From: Australimonas brisbanensis
GTDB taxonomy: Bacteria > Chloroflexota > Dehalococcoidia > Lucifugimonadales > Australimonadaceae
Length of the DNA stretch: 64,000 nucleotides
Assembly (NCBI GenBank): GCA_038147155.1
Contig: JAYQTA010000006.1
Location: forward strand, 1 to 64,000
Direction of reading: 5' to 3'
A model generated the notes under the pieces. It was not told the DNA's origin and did no database searches. It was given only the letters and a program-made list of their open reading frames with translations. The position numbers and the translations under genes were made by a program. Position 1 is the stretch's first letter. Every line of letters begins with the position of its first letter. Shown here piece by piece: positions 1 through 8,406 of this stretch.

Positions 1-20
1 GGCCCTTCTTTTCTGACGGC

Positions 21-96
21 AGGGGGGGCACCCCCTGCGATGCTCCGCATCTACCTCCGGCAACGGGAGTTCCACTCCCCTCTGCACTCCCCTAGG
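21..96 (-). repeat. GC-rich intergenic repeat, family A, copy 1
   Basis: Read on the minus strand this spacer runs CTAG, a GGGAGTGCAG-like block, a GGGGAG block, CCGG-AGG, GC-AGC and then CAGGGGGTG-CCCC. The same order of blocks occurs on the plus strand at 58455-58529. By eye about 70 percent of positions agree over roughly 75 bases. No open reading frame in it looks real. The first bases of the window (1-20) show nothing recognisable. Confidence 0.5.
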
Positions 97-119
97 GTCT
101 GATGACAGGGGGTTGGCCG

Positions 120-512
120 TTACGCCCCGGCGGCGTAGAGGGCTATCTCCTCGTCGGCCGGCCCACCGGGGCCGCCGCTGATGGCGAGGGCCCCCTCGAA
201 GGCCCCGTCGGGGCCGGTGATGGGCACCCCGCCCTGGGCGAACACGAATCCGTTGTGAATCATCTGGTACATGAACACCGGGCGCCCGGAGCGCTCGGCG
301 GTCTGCGAGGTGGGGAGCTGCACACCGGCGCAGGCCAGCGCCTTCCCCCAGGCGATGTCGTGGGTGGTGAAGCGCGCACCGTCCATGGACACCAGGCCCC
401 GGCGGCGCCCATCGGCGTCCACCACGGCGACGGTGATGCGCAGGTCCATCTGCTCGGCCTTCTCGATGGCGCGAGCCATCATGACCTGGATGCGGGCGTG
501 GGTGAGGGGCAT
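120..512 (-). CDS. GlcG/HbpS-type heme-binding domain protein (DUF336)
   Basis: A 130-residue protein of the GlcG/HbpS (DUF336) fold. Members bind heme or small ligands or accompany glycolate and propanediol genes; most have no proven reaction. Family marks are the amphipathic N-terminal helix with AIEKAEQM, a strand VAVVDADGRRRGLVSMDGA, the HDIAWGKALAC segment and a C-terminal GGVPITGPDGAFEGALAISGG glycine-rich part. The start at 512 is chosen because AGGAGG lies 5-10 bases upstream; the longer frame reaching 788 has no support. It has no obvious partner gene, and divergent transcription separates it from the next gene. Family assignment is firm, role unknown. Confidence 0.8.
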   Translation of the reverse strand: MPLTHARIQVMMARAIEKAEQMDLRITVAVVDADGRRRGLVSMDGARFTTHDIAWGKALACAGVQLPTSQTAERSGRPVFMYQMIHNGFVFAQGGVPITGPDGAFEGALAISGGPGGPADEEIALYAAGA

Positions 513-621
513 GGGGGCCTCCTGGGACGAGATGGCGCAAGGATAGCAACCCGCGCGGGTTGCGGCGCACCGGGAAGCGCCCGTAGGGTGCGGGGCCGCA
601 CCACGGACAGGATGACTTGCG

Positions 622-1245
622 ATGGCAACCGCCACCACGGGCTGGACAGGAGCGGCGGCACGCTCGGGCGCCATGGCGGGGGGTGTGTCGGCGCTGATGC
701 TCACCGCCGTCCACCAGTGGACCATCTCCAACATCTGGAACACCCTGCCGGTGATGCTCATCGCCGGGGCGGCGTGCGGGGCGTGCATCGGCTGGACCTA
801 CGCGCTGACCCACCGGCACGCGGGAGCATGGACGTGGGTTGCCTACAATGCCCTGCTGTGGGGGCTGTTCGCGCTGCTGGGTGCGCTGAGCGAGGCGGTC
901 TTCACCCCGGTGACCACCGCAGCGGCGGTCATCGCCGCCAACGAATCACCCGATGAGCTCATCAGCCAGGCCATGCCCTTCATCCTCACCTGCACCGTGG
1001 GTGCGGCGGCGTTGATGACTGTGGCGTTCGGCCGCCGATGGCGCATCGCTGGGCCCATGCTGGCGATGGTGGCCGTGCTGATGGTGAGCCTGGGGATGAA
1101 CGTGGCCATCATCGGCCTGGTCAGCTTCGATTCCGCATCGCTCGCCCTGGTGGGCAAGATGTTCTGGCTCATCGGCCTGCTGACCGCAGTGCATGCAGCG
1201 GGCTTCACCGCCCTGGAGCGGCGGCGGATGCGAGGACGGGGTTAG
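622..1245 (+). CDS. Multi-pass membrane protein of unknown function
   Basis: A 207-residue protein with about six hydrophobic segments, around residues 17-33, 42-62, 75-98, 118-135, 143-166 and 176-196, and a basic C-terminal tail (ERRRMRGRG). AGGA sits about 10 bases before the ATG. I do not recognise the family. The stop TAG overlaps by three bases the stop of the converging gene at 1242-1940, which also encodes a small polytopic membrane protein. No catalytic motif is visible. Confidence 0.6.
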   Translation: MATATTGWTGAAARSGAMAGGVSALMLTAVHQWTISNIWNTLPVMLIAGAACGACIGWTYALTHRHAGAWTWVAYNALLWGLFALLGALSEAVFTPVTTAAAVIAANESPDELISQAMPFILTCTVGAAALMTVAFGRRWRIAGPMLAMVAVLMVSLGMNVAIIGLVSFDSASLALVGKMFWLIGLLTAVHAAGFTALERRRMRGRG

Positions 1246-1940
1246 AGCCCCGGTGCGCCTCCCGGCACCCGACGGCGCCCCTGCACCACACGCAGCGCGA
1301 AGCCGAGGCGCACCGCGAGCAGCAAGGTGGCAGCAAGACTGGCAACCCACAGCACCGGGCCGCGATCCGGGATGGCGTAGAGCACGCCAGACGCCGCGAG
1401 CCAGCCGATGAGCAGGGCGGCGAAGAGGCCCATCCCCACGAACAGCGCGACGGGGCCCGCTGCCAACGGCCCTGCCACACGGGCGAAGGCCGGTACCACA
1501 CCCAGCGCCAGGAGCACCAGCCCCACCAGAGCCGCCATCAGCGCCACGACGCGAGCGCCCGCCGGCGCGAGACTGAGCACGGGGAGCCACCCGGACGCAT
1601 CGTTTGCACCAGGCTGGACAGCGAGGGTGAACAGGGCGGCGGCGGCGAGGGCCGTGGCCCCGGCAGGCACCCACGCGCCGGGGATGACCGGGATGGGCCG
1701 CGTCTCCTGGTGCATGTGGGGATAGCCGGTGTGGGAATGGGGCGATGCGCCAGATGCGAGCGCGCGATGCGCACCCCAGCGCCACCACTCCGCCACCAGC
1801 CAGACCACCACTCCCAACGCGACGCCACCCACCAGCCAGAAGGCGTCGTCGGTGCCGAAGTACCGCTCTGCCGCCCAGCCCCCGACCCCCAGCAGGAAGC
1901 CTGCGCCGATGGCCATGAGTCCCGACTTGATGAACCGCAC
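1242..1940 (-). CDS. Polytopic membrane protein with histidine-rich loop
   Basis: A 232-residue protein with about six membrane segments. Two come first, then a hydrophilic loop near residues 65-85 containing SPHSHTGYPHMHQE, then about four more. The clustered histidines might bind metal, but nothing else identifies a family. The GTG start at 1938-1940 is preferred because GGAGG lies six bases upstream. The gene begins only 33 bases downstream of the tRNA-Gln gene on the same strand, so they may be cotranscribed. It ends in a three-base overlap with the converging gene. Confidence 0.6.
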   Translation of the reverse strand: MRFIKSGLMAIGAGFLLGVGGWAAERYFGTDDAFWLVGGVALGVVVWLVAEWWRWGAHRALASGASPHSHTGYPHMHQETRPIPVIPGAWVPAGATALAAAALFTLAVQPGANDASGWLPVLSLAPAGARVVALMAALVGLVLLALGVVPAFARVAGPLAAGPVALFVGMGLFAALLIGWLAASGVLYAIPDRGPVLWVASLAATLLLAVRLGFALRVVQGRRRVPGGAPGL

Positions 1941-1973
1941 GCGGCACCTCCCACGGGCCAGGGATGGTGAGAC

Positions 1974-2047
1974 TGGCTGCCCCGCCTGGATTCGAACCAG
2001 GGTCAAAGGATCCAAAGTCCTCTGTGCTACCGCTGCACCACGGGGCA
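1974..2047 (-). tRNA. tRNA-Gln (TTG)
   Basis: Cloverleaf on the minus strand: acceptor TGCCCCG pairs with CGGGGCA, anticodon loop CTTTGGA gives TTG, the T arm has GTTCGAATC, and CCA is encoded at 1974-1976. A TAGAAT -10 box lies just upstream at 2057-2062. Confidence 0.95.
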
Positions 2048-2143
2048 ACGCGCCCCATTCTAACGGGGTGTGCGGGCGTTGACCGCCTGCTTCCCCTGCC
2101 CTAGCCTGCCGCGCGAGGCGCCGGTGGGCGCCGGGAGGGTGTG

Positions 2144-2773
2144 ATGCTGCGCACGCTGGCTCAGAAGGTGGACCCTCAGCACACCGTGCTGGTGGTCATC
2201 GACATGCAGAATGATTTCTGCCACGAGGACGGCTCCAAGGCGCACGATGGGGCGGACGTGCGCCCGGTGCAGGCCATCGTCCCGGTGCTGGCCGGGCTGG
2301 TAGAGGGTGCGCGCGCGGCGGGGGTGCCGGTGCTGTTCACCCAGGCGATGCACAACCCGTGGACGGACTCCGAGGTGCGGCGCGAACGCCACGTGGACCG
2401 CGAGCCCAACTGCGTGGAGGGCACGTGGGGGGCGGACTTCTACGGCGTGCTGCCCACCCCGTCCGACTACATCGTGAAGAAGGCACGCTACTCGGCCTTC
2501 GTGGGCACAGACCTGGAGCTGGTGCTGCGCCAGCGCGGGGTGCGGACGGTCATCGTGACGGGCACGGCCACCAACACGTGCGTGGAGTCCACGGCGCGCG
2601 ATGCCTTCATGCGCGATTTCTACGTGGTGGCGGTGGAGGATGCCTGCGCGCAGTCCAACATGCGCGCCCACGCGGCAGCGCTCGAGGCGCTGGAGGGGAC
2701 GTTCGGCGTGGTGCACCCCGCCGCCGACCTGCTGGCCGCCTGGGGCGAGCCCGGGAGCCCTAGCCCACGATGA
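2144..2773 (+). CDS. Isochorismatase-family cysteine hydrolase
   Basis: A 209-residue alpha/beta hydrolase of the isochorismatase/nicotinamidase superfamily, which cleaves amides or vinyl ethers through a Cys-Asp-Lys triad. Visible triad: Asp20 in VVIDMQNDF, a Lys near 112 in VKKARYSAF and Cys146 in GTATNTCVEST. The ATG at 2144 is favoured over the GTG at 2141 because GGAGGG lies at a normal distance. Its 3' end overlaps the converging RidA gene by 14 bases. RutB-like ureidoacrylate hydrolases pair with RidA-like RutC in pyrimidine breakdown, but no other rut gene is here, so the substrate is open. Confidence 0.85.
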   Translation: MLRTLAQKVDPQHTVLVVIDMQNDFCHEDGSKAHDGADVRPVQAIVPVLAGLVEGARAAGVPVLFTQAMHNPWTDSEVRRERHVDREPNCVEGTWGADFYGVLPTPSDYIVKKARYSAFVGTDLELVLRQRGVRTVIVTGTATNTCVESTARDAFMRDFYVVAVEDACAQSNMRAHAAALEALEGTFGVVHPAADLLAAWGEPGSPSPR

Positions 2774-3146
2774 CAGCGATGGCCTGGATCTCCACCAGCA
2801 TCTCCGGCCGGGCGAGCCCCGCCACCGTGATGAGGGCGCTGGCCGGGTAGCCCGCGGTGAAGTAGTCGGCCCGCACGCGGGTGACCGCATCGCCGTAGCG
2901 CACGTCGGTGATGAACACGGTCATGGTGGTGATGTCGTCCAGGGTGCCACCCGTCTCGGCCAGGGTGGCGCGCAGGCGCTCGAAGGCGGCGCGGGTCTGC
3001 CCCTCGATGTCCGTGATGGCCTCGCCCTTGGGCCCACGCGTGCCGCCCACGCCCGCCAGGTACGCGGTGCGCCCGCCCTCGGTGATGACCGCCCGCGAGT
3101 AGGAGCGCGAAGCCTCCCGCTCGCCCGAAAGGTACGTCCGTGCCAT
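2760..3146 (-). CDS. RidA/YjgF/UK114 family protein
   Basis: A 128-residue member of the RidA family of trimeric enamine/imine deaminases. Supporting features are the N-terminal YSRAVITEGGRTAYLAGVGG strand, the central TVFITDVRYGDAV segment and the C-terminal ALITVAGLARPEMLVEIQAI segment, whose Arg and Glu match the family's ligand-binding positions. A GGAGG tract precedes the ATG. It converges on and overlaps the isochorismatase-like gene by 14 bases. It could be true RidA (2-aminoacrylate hydrolysis) or a RutC-like paralogue. Confidence 0.85.
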   Translation of the reverse strand: MARTYLSGEREASRSYSRAVITEGGRTAYLAGVGGTRGPKGEAITDIEGQTRAAFERLRATLAETGGTLDDITTMTVFITDVRYGDAVTRVRADYFTAGYPASALITVAGLARPEMLVEIQAIAVIVG

Positions 3147-3191
3147 CCGCCGCCTCCTCCATCCAGGGTGCGGGGAGTCTAGCGCACGCGG

Positions 3192-3695
3192 TCAGGGCGC
3201 GGTGACACGCAACTGTCCGCCCGGAGCGATGCCCTGGATGGCCGCCTCCCCTGCCCGCACCTCCAGCACGAAGCGCACGGGCTCGCCGGGCCCGTAGAGG
3301 GGCAGGTCGGCGTCGGGGGTGCCCGGCGCAGGGGGCGGCACATCGTGGGTGACGGCGACGATGCTCCAGTCGGCGCGCATCCAGACCATGTCCAGAGCGA
3401 AGCGCATCTCGCGCATCCAGAAGGACGCCTCACGCTCGGAGCCCAGGTCGAAGAGCATCGCCGTGCTGGGGGGCAGCGACGCACGTCCGGACAGGCCCAG
3501 CGCGCGGGAGTACGCGGACGATGCGACCTCGGCGGCGTAGGCGACATTCCCCGCCTCGACGCGGTACACCGCACCGTCGGTGAGGGCTGCCGGGGCCGGA
3601 GGAAGTGGGGCGGGCGTGGGGGTGGGTGCCGGGCCGCAGGCGGCCAGGGCTGCAGCCAGCGCCAGCGCGCCCGCTAGGAGGCGGAGGCGTCCCAC
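3192..3695 (-). CDS. DUF192 family lipoprotein
   Basis: A 167-residue exported protein. Residues 1-20 form a lipoprotein signal ending ALAAALAAC, with Cys20 as the likely lipidated residue, followed by a Pro/Ala linker. The rest is a DUF192 domain: ALGLSGRASLPPSTAMLFDL, then FWMREMRFALDMVWM, then a C-terminal VLEVRAGEAAIQGIAPGG. DUF192 proteins are small beta proteins of unknown biochemical role. The GTG start at 3695 lies inside the end of ruvB (22-base overlap), so the two are probably cotranscribed. Confidence 0.8.
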   Translation of the reverse strand: MGRLRLLAGALALAAALAACGPAPTPTPAPLPPAPAALTDGAVYRVEAGNVAYAAEVASSAYSRALGLSGRASLPPSTAMLFDLGSEREASFWMREMRFALDMVWMRADWSIVAVTHDVPPPAPGTPDADLPLYGPGEPVRFVLEVRAGEAAIQGIAPGGQLRVTAP

Positions 3696-4726
3696 AGGCT
3701 CGCCTGGGCGCGGGGGGCGGCATCGGGCACGGGCAGGCCCAGGTGCTCGTAGGCCGCGCGTGTGACGGTGCGTCCGCGCGGGGTGCGGGCCAGCATGCCC
3801 AGCTGCATCAGGAACGGCTCGTACACGTCCATGATGGTGTCGGACTCCTCGCCCACGGAGGCGGCGATGGTCTCCAGCCCCACGGGCCCGCCGCCGAACC
3901 GCTCGCAGATCACCCGCAGCACCCGGTGGTCGATATCGTCCAGGCCCAGGGTGTCCACTTTGAGCAGCGCCAAGGCGTCGCCCGCGACGGCCTCGGTGAC
4001 GACGCCACCGGCCCGCACCTGAGCGAAGTCGCGCACCCGGCGCAGCAGCCGGTTCGCCACGCGCGGGGTGCCCCGCGCGCGCCGGGCCACCTCGTGAACA
4101 CCGGCGGGCTCTATCTCCACGCCCAGGATGCGGGCCGAGCGCGCCACGATGGACTCCATGGCCGGCACGTCGTAGAAGTCGAGCCGGTGGACGGCGCCGA
4201 ACCGCTCGCGCAGCGGCGGCGCCACCATGGCATAGCGCGTGGTGGCACCCACCAGGGTGAAGGGCTCCACCTTCAGGTTGATGGACTGGGCGCTCATACC
4301 CTTGCCCATGACCCAGGAGAGGGAGAAGTCCTCCATGGCCGGGTAGAGGATCTCCTCCACCACCTTGGAGAGGCGGTGGATCTCGTCGATGAACAGCACG
4401 TCACCCGCCTGGAGCTGGGTGAGGAGGGAGGCCATGTCGCCGGGGCGCTCGATGGCCGGGCCCGCGGTGATGCGGATCGACGCGCCCATCTCGGCGGCGA
4501 TGATGTGGGCCAGGGTGGTCTTGCCGAGGCCCGGCGGGCCGTAGAGGAGGATGTGGTCCAGCGGCTCCCCGCGCCCGCGCGCCGCCGCCATGGCGATGGA
4601 GAGGTTCTCCTTCACCTGCTCCTGGCCCACGTAATCGGCCAGGCGGTGCGGGCGCAGCCCGCCCTCCACGGGCAACTCGTCCTCACGGGCATCGCCGGAG
4701 ATGATGCGCTCGGCCATGTGTCCCAT
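3674..4726 (-). CDS. ruvB: Holliday junction branch migration ATPase RuvB
   Basis: A 350-residue RuvB, the hexameric AAA+ motor that with RuvA drives branch migration at Holliday junctions. Clear features are LRPHRLADYVGQEQVKENL at the N terminus, Walker A GPPGLGKTT, Walker B LFIDEIHR, sensor GATTR and the winged-helix C terminus with GLETIAASVGEE and FLMQLGMLARTPRGR. The start at 4726 (MGHMAER) or 4717 (MAER) cannot be separated because no strong ribosome site is visible. Neither ruvA nor ruvC is adjacent. The DUF192 lipoprotein follows with overlap. Confidence 0.95.
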   Translation of the reverse strand: MGHMAERIISGDAREDELPVEGGLRPHRLADYVGQEQVKENLSIAMAAARGRGEPLDHILLYGPPGLGKTTLAHIIAAEMGASIRITAGPAIERPGDMASLLTQLQAGDVLFIDEIHRLSKVVEEILYPAMEDFSLSWVMGKGMSAQSINLKVEPFTLVGATTRYAMVAPPLRERFGAVHRLDFYDVPAMESIVARSARILGVEIEPAGVHEVARRARGTPRVANRLLRRVRDFAQVRAGGVVTEAVAGDALALLKVDTLGLDDIDHRVLRVICERFGGGPVGLETIAASVGEESDTIMDVYEPFLMQLGMLARTPRGRTVTRAAYEHLGLPVPDAAPRAQASLWDASAS

Positions 4727-4741
4727 GGTGCCAGCCTGCCG

Positions 4742-4775
4742 CCAGCCCCGCAACGCCGCAGCGGCGCGGGGCTGG
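4742..4775 (-). terminator. Stem-loop downstream of the repeat membrane protein gene
   Basis: CCAGCCCCGC at 4742-4751 pairs perfectly with GCGGGGCTGG at 4766-4775. It lies between the stop of the minus-strand gene at 4787 and ruvB. No T-tract follows, so it may be a processing or pausing hairpin rather than a full terminator. Confidence 0.4.
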
Positions 4776-4786
4776 ACGGACCGGCG

Positions 4787-6640
4787 CTAGGCCGCCTTCT
4801 TCCCGCCCTTCCCGGACAGGACGATGCCCACCACCATGAGCGCGAAGGCAAGCCCGGCGGCGATGATGCCCTGGAGGCGCAGCGGGTTCACGAAGGCGTC
4901 CACCAGCGCATCGCGCAGCGCCAGGAGCTTGGCGTCCACCACCGCGGGGGCATCCATGTTGGCGATGACGTCGTCCAGCAGACCGGAGAGTGGCCCGGAG
5001 ACGGCGAACATCGCCCCGGCCAGCAGGCCGCCGCCCACCAGCAGGGGGAACGCGGCCCACGCCAGGCGCGAGCCCAAGGTGCGCCCGCCCAGCAGGCCGA
5101 TGAGCGCCGCCAGCACCAGCGGCACCAGCGCCAGCAGGAACAGAAGCGAGCGGCCCTGGCCGATGTAGCCACGCGCATCGTCCACCTGCTGACGCACCTG
5201 GGCGTCGTCCAGGTTATCCCACAGGTCAGCCTGGGTGAGGGTGATGCCGTCCCGCAGGTACTCTCGTCCGCGCTGCACCTGCTCCCACGGCCCCGTGTCG
5301 CCAGCGCCGGAGCCCAACTGCTCGTTGACCAGCGTCTCGAGCCGCGCCGTGTCGATGGCGTAGCCGTCCCGCAGGATCGAGCGCACCTCCTCGACCCCGT
5401 TCGCGGCGCCGGAGGCCTCGAAGGTGCCCAGCAACTGGGCCTTGGTCACCGTCACCTGGGCGGGCAGCGCGCTGGCCAGCAGCCCGGTGAGCTGGGTGAG
5501 CACATTCAGCCCCAGTCCGGCCTTCACGTCCTCGTAGCTCATCCCGGCGGGCAGACACTCGGGCACCGTGCTCAGGTCCAGGTCGAAGGTGAGCAGCTGG
5601 GCCAGGGTGCAGTCAGGGAGGGAATCGAAGAGCGCCTGGTACTTGCCGTCGATCACGACGACCAGGTTGGCGGCGATGGCGTTCGCCTCCCCACCCAGGG
5701 GCACGGTGAGAGAGAAGTCATCGGTGCGGCCCACCAGGTAGGGGCCCAGCACATCGAATGCATCGTTGAGCCGGTCGGTGAGCCACGCCTCGGTGAGCAC
5801 CGGCTCCAGCGCGGTGACGACCTCGGGGCCGGTGACGACCACGCCCAACGGCAGCGAGCCCACGCCTGCCAGCCCGGCGCTGACCTGGGGTGCCAGCAGA
5901 TCGTTGAGCAGGTAGGCGCGCGTGCCCGTGCCCAGGGAGCCCAGCAGCCAGCCGCGCAGCACCTCGAGGCCCGCCTCGGCGCGGTCCTGGAGCGGCAGGG
6001 TGAAGGAGAAGGACTCGCTCTGCCCCACGGCGTAGGGCACCAGCTCGTCCAGCAGGCCATTGACCTGTGCCTCCAGCCACTCTTGGGTGAGGATGGTGCG
6101 CACCCCGTCCATCACCTGCTCCGGTGTGAGGCTCATGCCCAGGGGCAGTTCGGAGGCCAGCGCCGTGCGCTGCTCCTCCACCGCCGGACGGACGGCCTCA
6201 TCCAGCAGGTAGTCGTAGAGCGAGGCGTCAGCAACGGCATCACGCAACACGCCGGACACGGCCTCCACCCTATCGTCCAGGCGCACCGTGATGGAGAAGG
6301 TGTCGGCGCCACCGTTCAGGTAGGGCACCACGGCGTTGAGCACCGTCTCGGTCTGCTGCTGTAGCCAGGCGGGCGGCAGCGCCGTCTCTAGGTAGCCCAC
6401 CAGTTTGTCAGAGGTGAGCCCCAGCGCGTTGCCGTCGCCCGCGAGGCCCGTGTCCGAGAGCGCCTCGGGAAGCACCTCGTCGTAGATGAACTCGTAGGCG
6501 TCCAGCCGGTCCAGGGTGCTGGTGTAGAACGCTGGCTCCAGGAACGTGGCGTTCACCCGGAAGACCAGCAGGGTCGCCACGAACAGGAGCACGAAGGGCA
6601 ACACGAGGAGGAGCGCGAGCAGCCGGCGGATGGCGATCAT
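4787..6640 (-). CDS. Large membrane-anchored protein with three tandem repeats
   Basis: A 617-residue protein not recognised as a named family. It has one N-terminal membrane segment (about residues 5-27), a long extracytoplasmic region, and two or three membrane helices in the last 130 residues before a Lys-rich tail. The middle contains a unit of about 97 residues repeated three times, beginning near residues 92, 188 and 286. Each copy has W-L, then VVPYLNGGADTFSITV, LVPYAVGQSESFSFTLPL or LGPYLVGRTDDFSLTVPL, then a helix with ELPLG or SLPLG. The start at 6640 has GAGG seven bases upstream. It sits upstream of ruvB on the same strand. Envelope scaffold or sensor is only a guess. Confidence 0.65.
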   Translation of the reverse strand: MIAIRRLLALLLVLPFVLLFVATLLVFRVNATFLEPAFYTSTLDRLDAYEFIYDEVLPEALSDTGLAGDGNALGLTSDKLVGYLETALPPAWLQQQTETVLNAVVPYLNGGADTFSITVRLDDRVEAVSGVLRDAVADASLYDYLLDEAVRPAVEEQRTALASELPLGMSLTPEQVMDGVRTILTQEWLEAQVNGLLDELVPYAVGQSESFSFTLPLQDRAEAGLEVLRGWLLGSLGTGTRAYLLNDLLAPQVSAGLAGVGSLPLGVVVTGPEVVTALEPVLTEAWLTDRLNDAFDVLGPYLVGRTDDFSLTVPLGGEANAIAANLVVVIDGKYQALFDSLPDCTLAQLLTFDLDLSTVPECLPAGMSYEDVKAGLGLNVLTQLTGLLASALPAQVTVTKAQLLGTFEASGAANGVEEVRSILRDGYAIDTARLETLVNEQLGSGAGDTGPWEQVQRGREYLRDGITLTQADLWDNLDDAQVRQQVDDARGYIGQGRSLLFLLALVPLVLAALIGLLGGRTLGSRLAWAAFPLLVGGGLLAGAMFAVSGPLSGLLDDVIANMDAPAVVDAKLLALRDALVDAFVNPLRLQGIIAAGLAFALMVVGIVLSGKGGKKAA

Positions 6641-6778
6641 GGAGAACCTCACGGCGAGCACGCCCGGTGCGAGTATAGACCCATGGCCCTGCCGGTTAAG
6701 CCATCCTGGCGTGCAGGGTCGCTAGGCGCATCCCGGACGCACCGGTAGACTGGGCGCCCCAACCCAAGCGAGGTGGAC

Positions 6779-8404
6779 ATGAGCGAACAGGAGCGCTGGG
6801 AGCGCGAGACGTACCAGCCCGCCGTCGAACGCGCCGGCGAGCGGCGTGCTGCCTTCCAGACCGAATCGGACCTGCCGGTGGCCCCCCTGTACGGGCCCGC
6901 CGACCCGCCCGCAGCCCTGGGCCTGCCCGGCGAGTACCCCTACACCCGCGGCGTGCAGCCCACCATGTACCGGGGGAGGCTGTGGACCATGCGCCAGTAC
7001 GCGGGCTTCTCCACCCCGGAGGAGTCCAACGAGCGCTACCGCTACCTGCTCTCCCAGGGCCAGACGGGCTTGTCGGTGGCCTTCGACCTGCCCACCCAGA
7101 CCGGCTACGACCCCGACCACGAGATGGCCGAGGGCGAGGTGGGCAAGGTGGGGGTGTCGGTGGCGAGCCTGGCGGACATGGAGGTGCTGTTCGCGGGCAT
7201 CCCGCTGGAACGGGTCACCACGTCCATGACCATCAACGCCACGGCACCCGTGCTGCTGGCGCTCTACCTTGCCGTGGCCCGCAGGCAGGGCGTGGCCCTG
7301 AAGGACGTGGGCGGGACGGTGCAGAACGATGTGCTCAAGGAGTACATCGCGCGAGGCACCTACATCTACCCGCCGGAGGCATCGCTTCGCCTCGCCACGG
7401 ACCTGTTCGCCTACTGCGCGGGGAACGTGCCGCGCTGGAATACCATCTCCATCTCCGGCTACCACATGCGCGAGGCCGGGGCCACGGCCCCGCAGGAGCT
7501 GGCCTTCACCCTGGCCAACGGCATCGCCTACGTGCAGGCGGCGGTGGACGCGCGGCTGGACGTGGACGCCTTCGCGGGGCGGCTCTCTTTCTTCTTCGTC
7601 TCCCACAACAACCTGTTCGAGGAGGCGGCCAAGTTCCGCGCGGCCCGGCGCATGTGGGCGCGGATCATGCGCGAGCGGTTCGGGGCGAAGGACCCGCGCT
7701 CGTGGATGCTGCGCTTCCACACGCAGACCGCCGGGGTGACGCTCCAGGCCACCCAGCCGGAGGTGAACGTGGTGCGCACCACGGTGCAGGCCCTCGCCGC
7801 CGTACTGGGCGGGACGCAGTCGCTGCACGTGAACTCGCGCGATGAGGCGCTGGGGTTGCCCACCGAGGAGTCGGCGCGTCTGGCCCTACGCACCCAGCAG
7901 GTGCTGGCCAGCGAATCGGGCGTGGCGGAGACCATCGACCCGCTGGCCGGTTCCTACTACGTGGAGCACCTGACCGACACCCTGGAGGCGCAGGCCGAGG
8001 CGCTGATGGAGCGCATCGAGGGCATGGGCGGGGCTGCCGCAGCCATCGAGCGGGGCTTCCAGCGCAGCGCCATCCGGGATGCCGCCTACCGGCACCTGAA
8101 GGCGGTGGAGGCGGGCGAGCGGGTGATCGTGGGCGTGAACGCCTACACCGTGGAGGGTGAGCCGCCCTTCGAGCTGCTGCGCCTGGACCCGGCCACCGCC
8201 GCTCGCCAGGTGGAGCGGGTGCGCCGGGTGCGCGCCGAGCGCGACGGGGGCGCGGCGACGGCGGCGCTGGCCCGGCTGGCCGATGCGGCACGCGAGCCGT
8301 CAGCCCCTCTGATGCCCGCGATCCTGGAGGCCGTGGAGGCCTACGCCACCCTGGGCGAGGTGTGCGATGCGCTGCGCGGCGTGTTCGGCGAGTACCGCGG
8401 GTAG
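6779..8404 (+). CDS. Methylmalonyl-CoA mutase, large (catalytic) subunit
   Basis: A 541-residue catalytic TIM-barrel subunit of an acyl-CoA mutase, of the type that pairs with a separate small B12-binding subunit. Characteristic segments are YPYTRGVQPTMYRGRLWTMR, FDLPTQTGYDPDH, TSMTINATAPVLLALY, NTISISGYHMREAGATA and the C-terminal AETIDPLAGSYYVE. No DXHXXG cobalamin motif is present, consistent with a split enzyme. The ATG at 6779 follows GAGGTGG; a GTG at 6773 is the alternative. It converges on the MMPL gene two bases away. The B12 subunit, epimerase and MeaB chaperone are not in the window. Related mutases (isobutyryl-, ethylmalonyl-CoA) cannot be fully excluded. Confidence 0.9.
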   Translation: MSEQERWERETYQPAVERAGERRAAFQTESDLPVAPLYGPADPPAALGLPGEYPYTRGVQPTMYRGRLWTMRQYAGFSTPEESNERYRYLLSQGQTGLSVAFDLPTQTGYDPDHEMAEGEVGKVGVSVASLADMEVLFAGIPLERVTTSMTINATAPVLLALYLAVARRQGVALKDVGGTVQNDVLKEYIARGTYIYPPEASLRLATDLFAYCAGNVPRWNTISISGYHMREAGATAPQELAFTLANGIAYVQAAVDARLDVDAFAGRLSFFFVSHNNLFEEAAKFRAARRMWARIMRERFGAKDPRSWMLRFHTQTAGVTLQATQPEVNVVRTTVQALAAVLGGTQSLHVNSRDEALGLPTEESARLALRTQQVLASESGVAETIDPLAGSYYVEHLTDTLEAQAEALMERIEGMGGAAAAIERGFQRSAIRDAAYRHLKAVEAGERVIVGVNAYTVEGEPPFELLRLDPATAARQVERVRRVRAERDGGAATAALARLADAAREPSAPLMPAILEAVEAYATLGEVCDALRGVFGEYRG

Positions 8405-8406
8405 GG

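Noticed and set aside
3605..6364. A 919-residue open frame opposite ruvB and the repeat membrane protein
   Set aside because: It is the antisense shadow of two well-supported genes in GC-rich DNA; the translation is His/Gly/Gln-rich with no domain.
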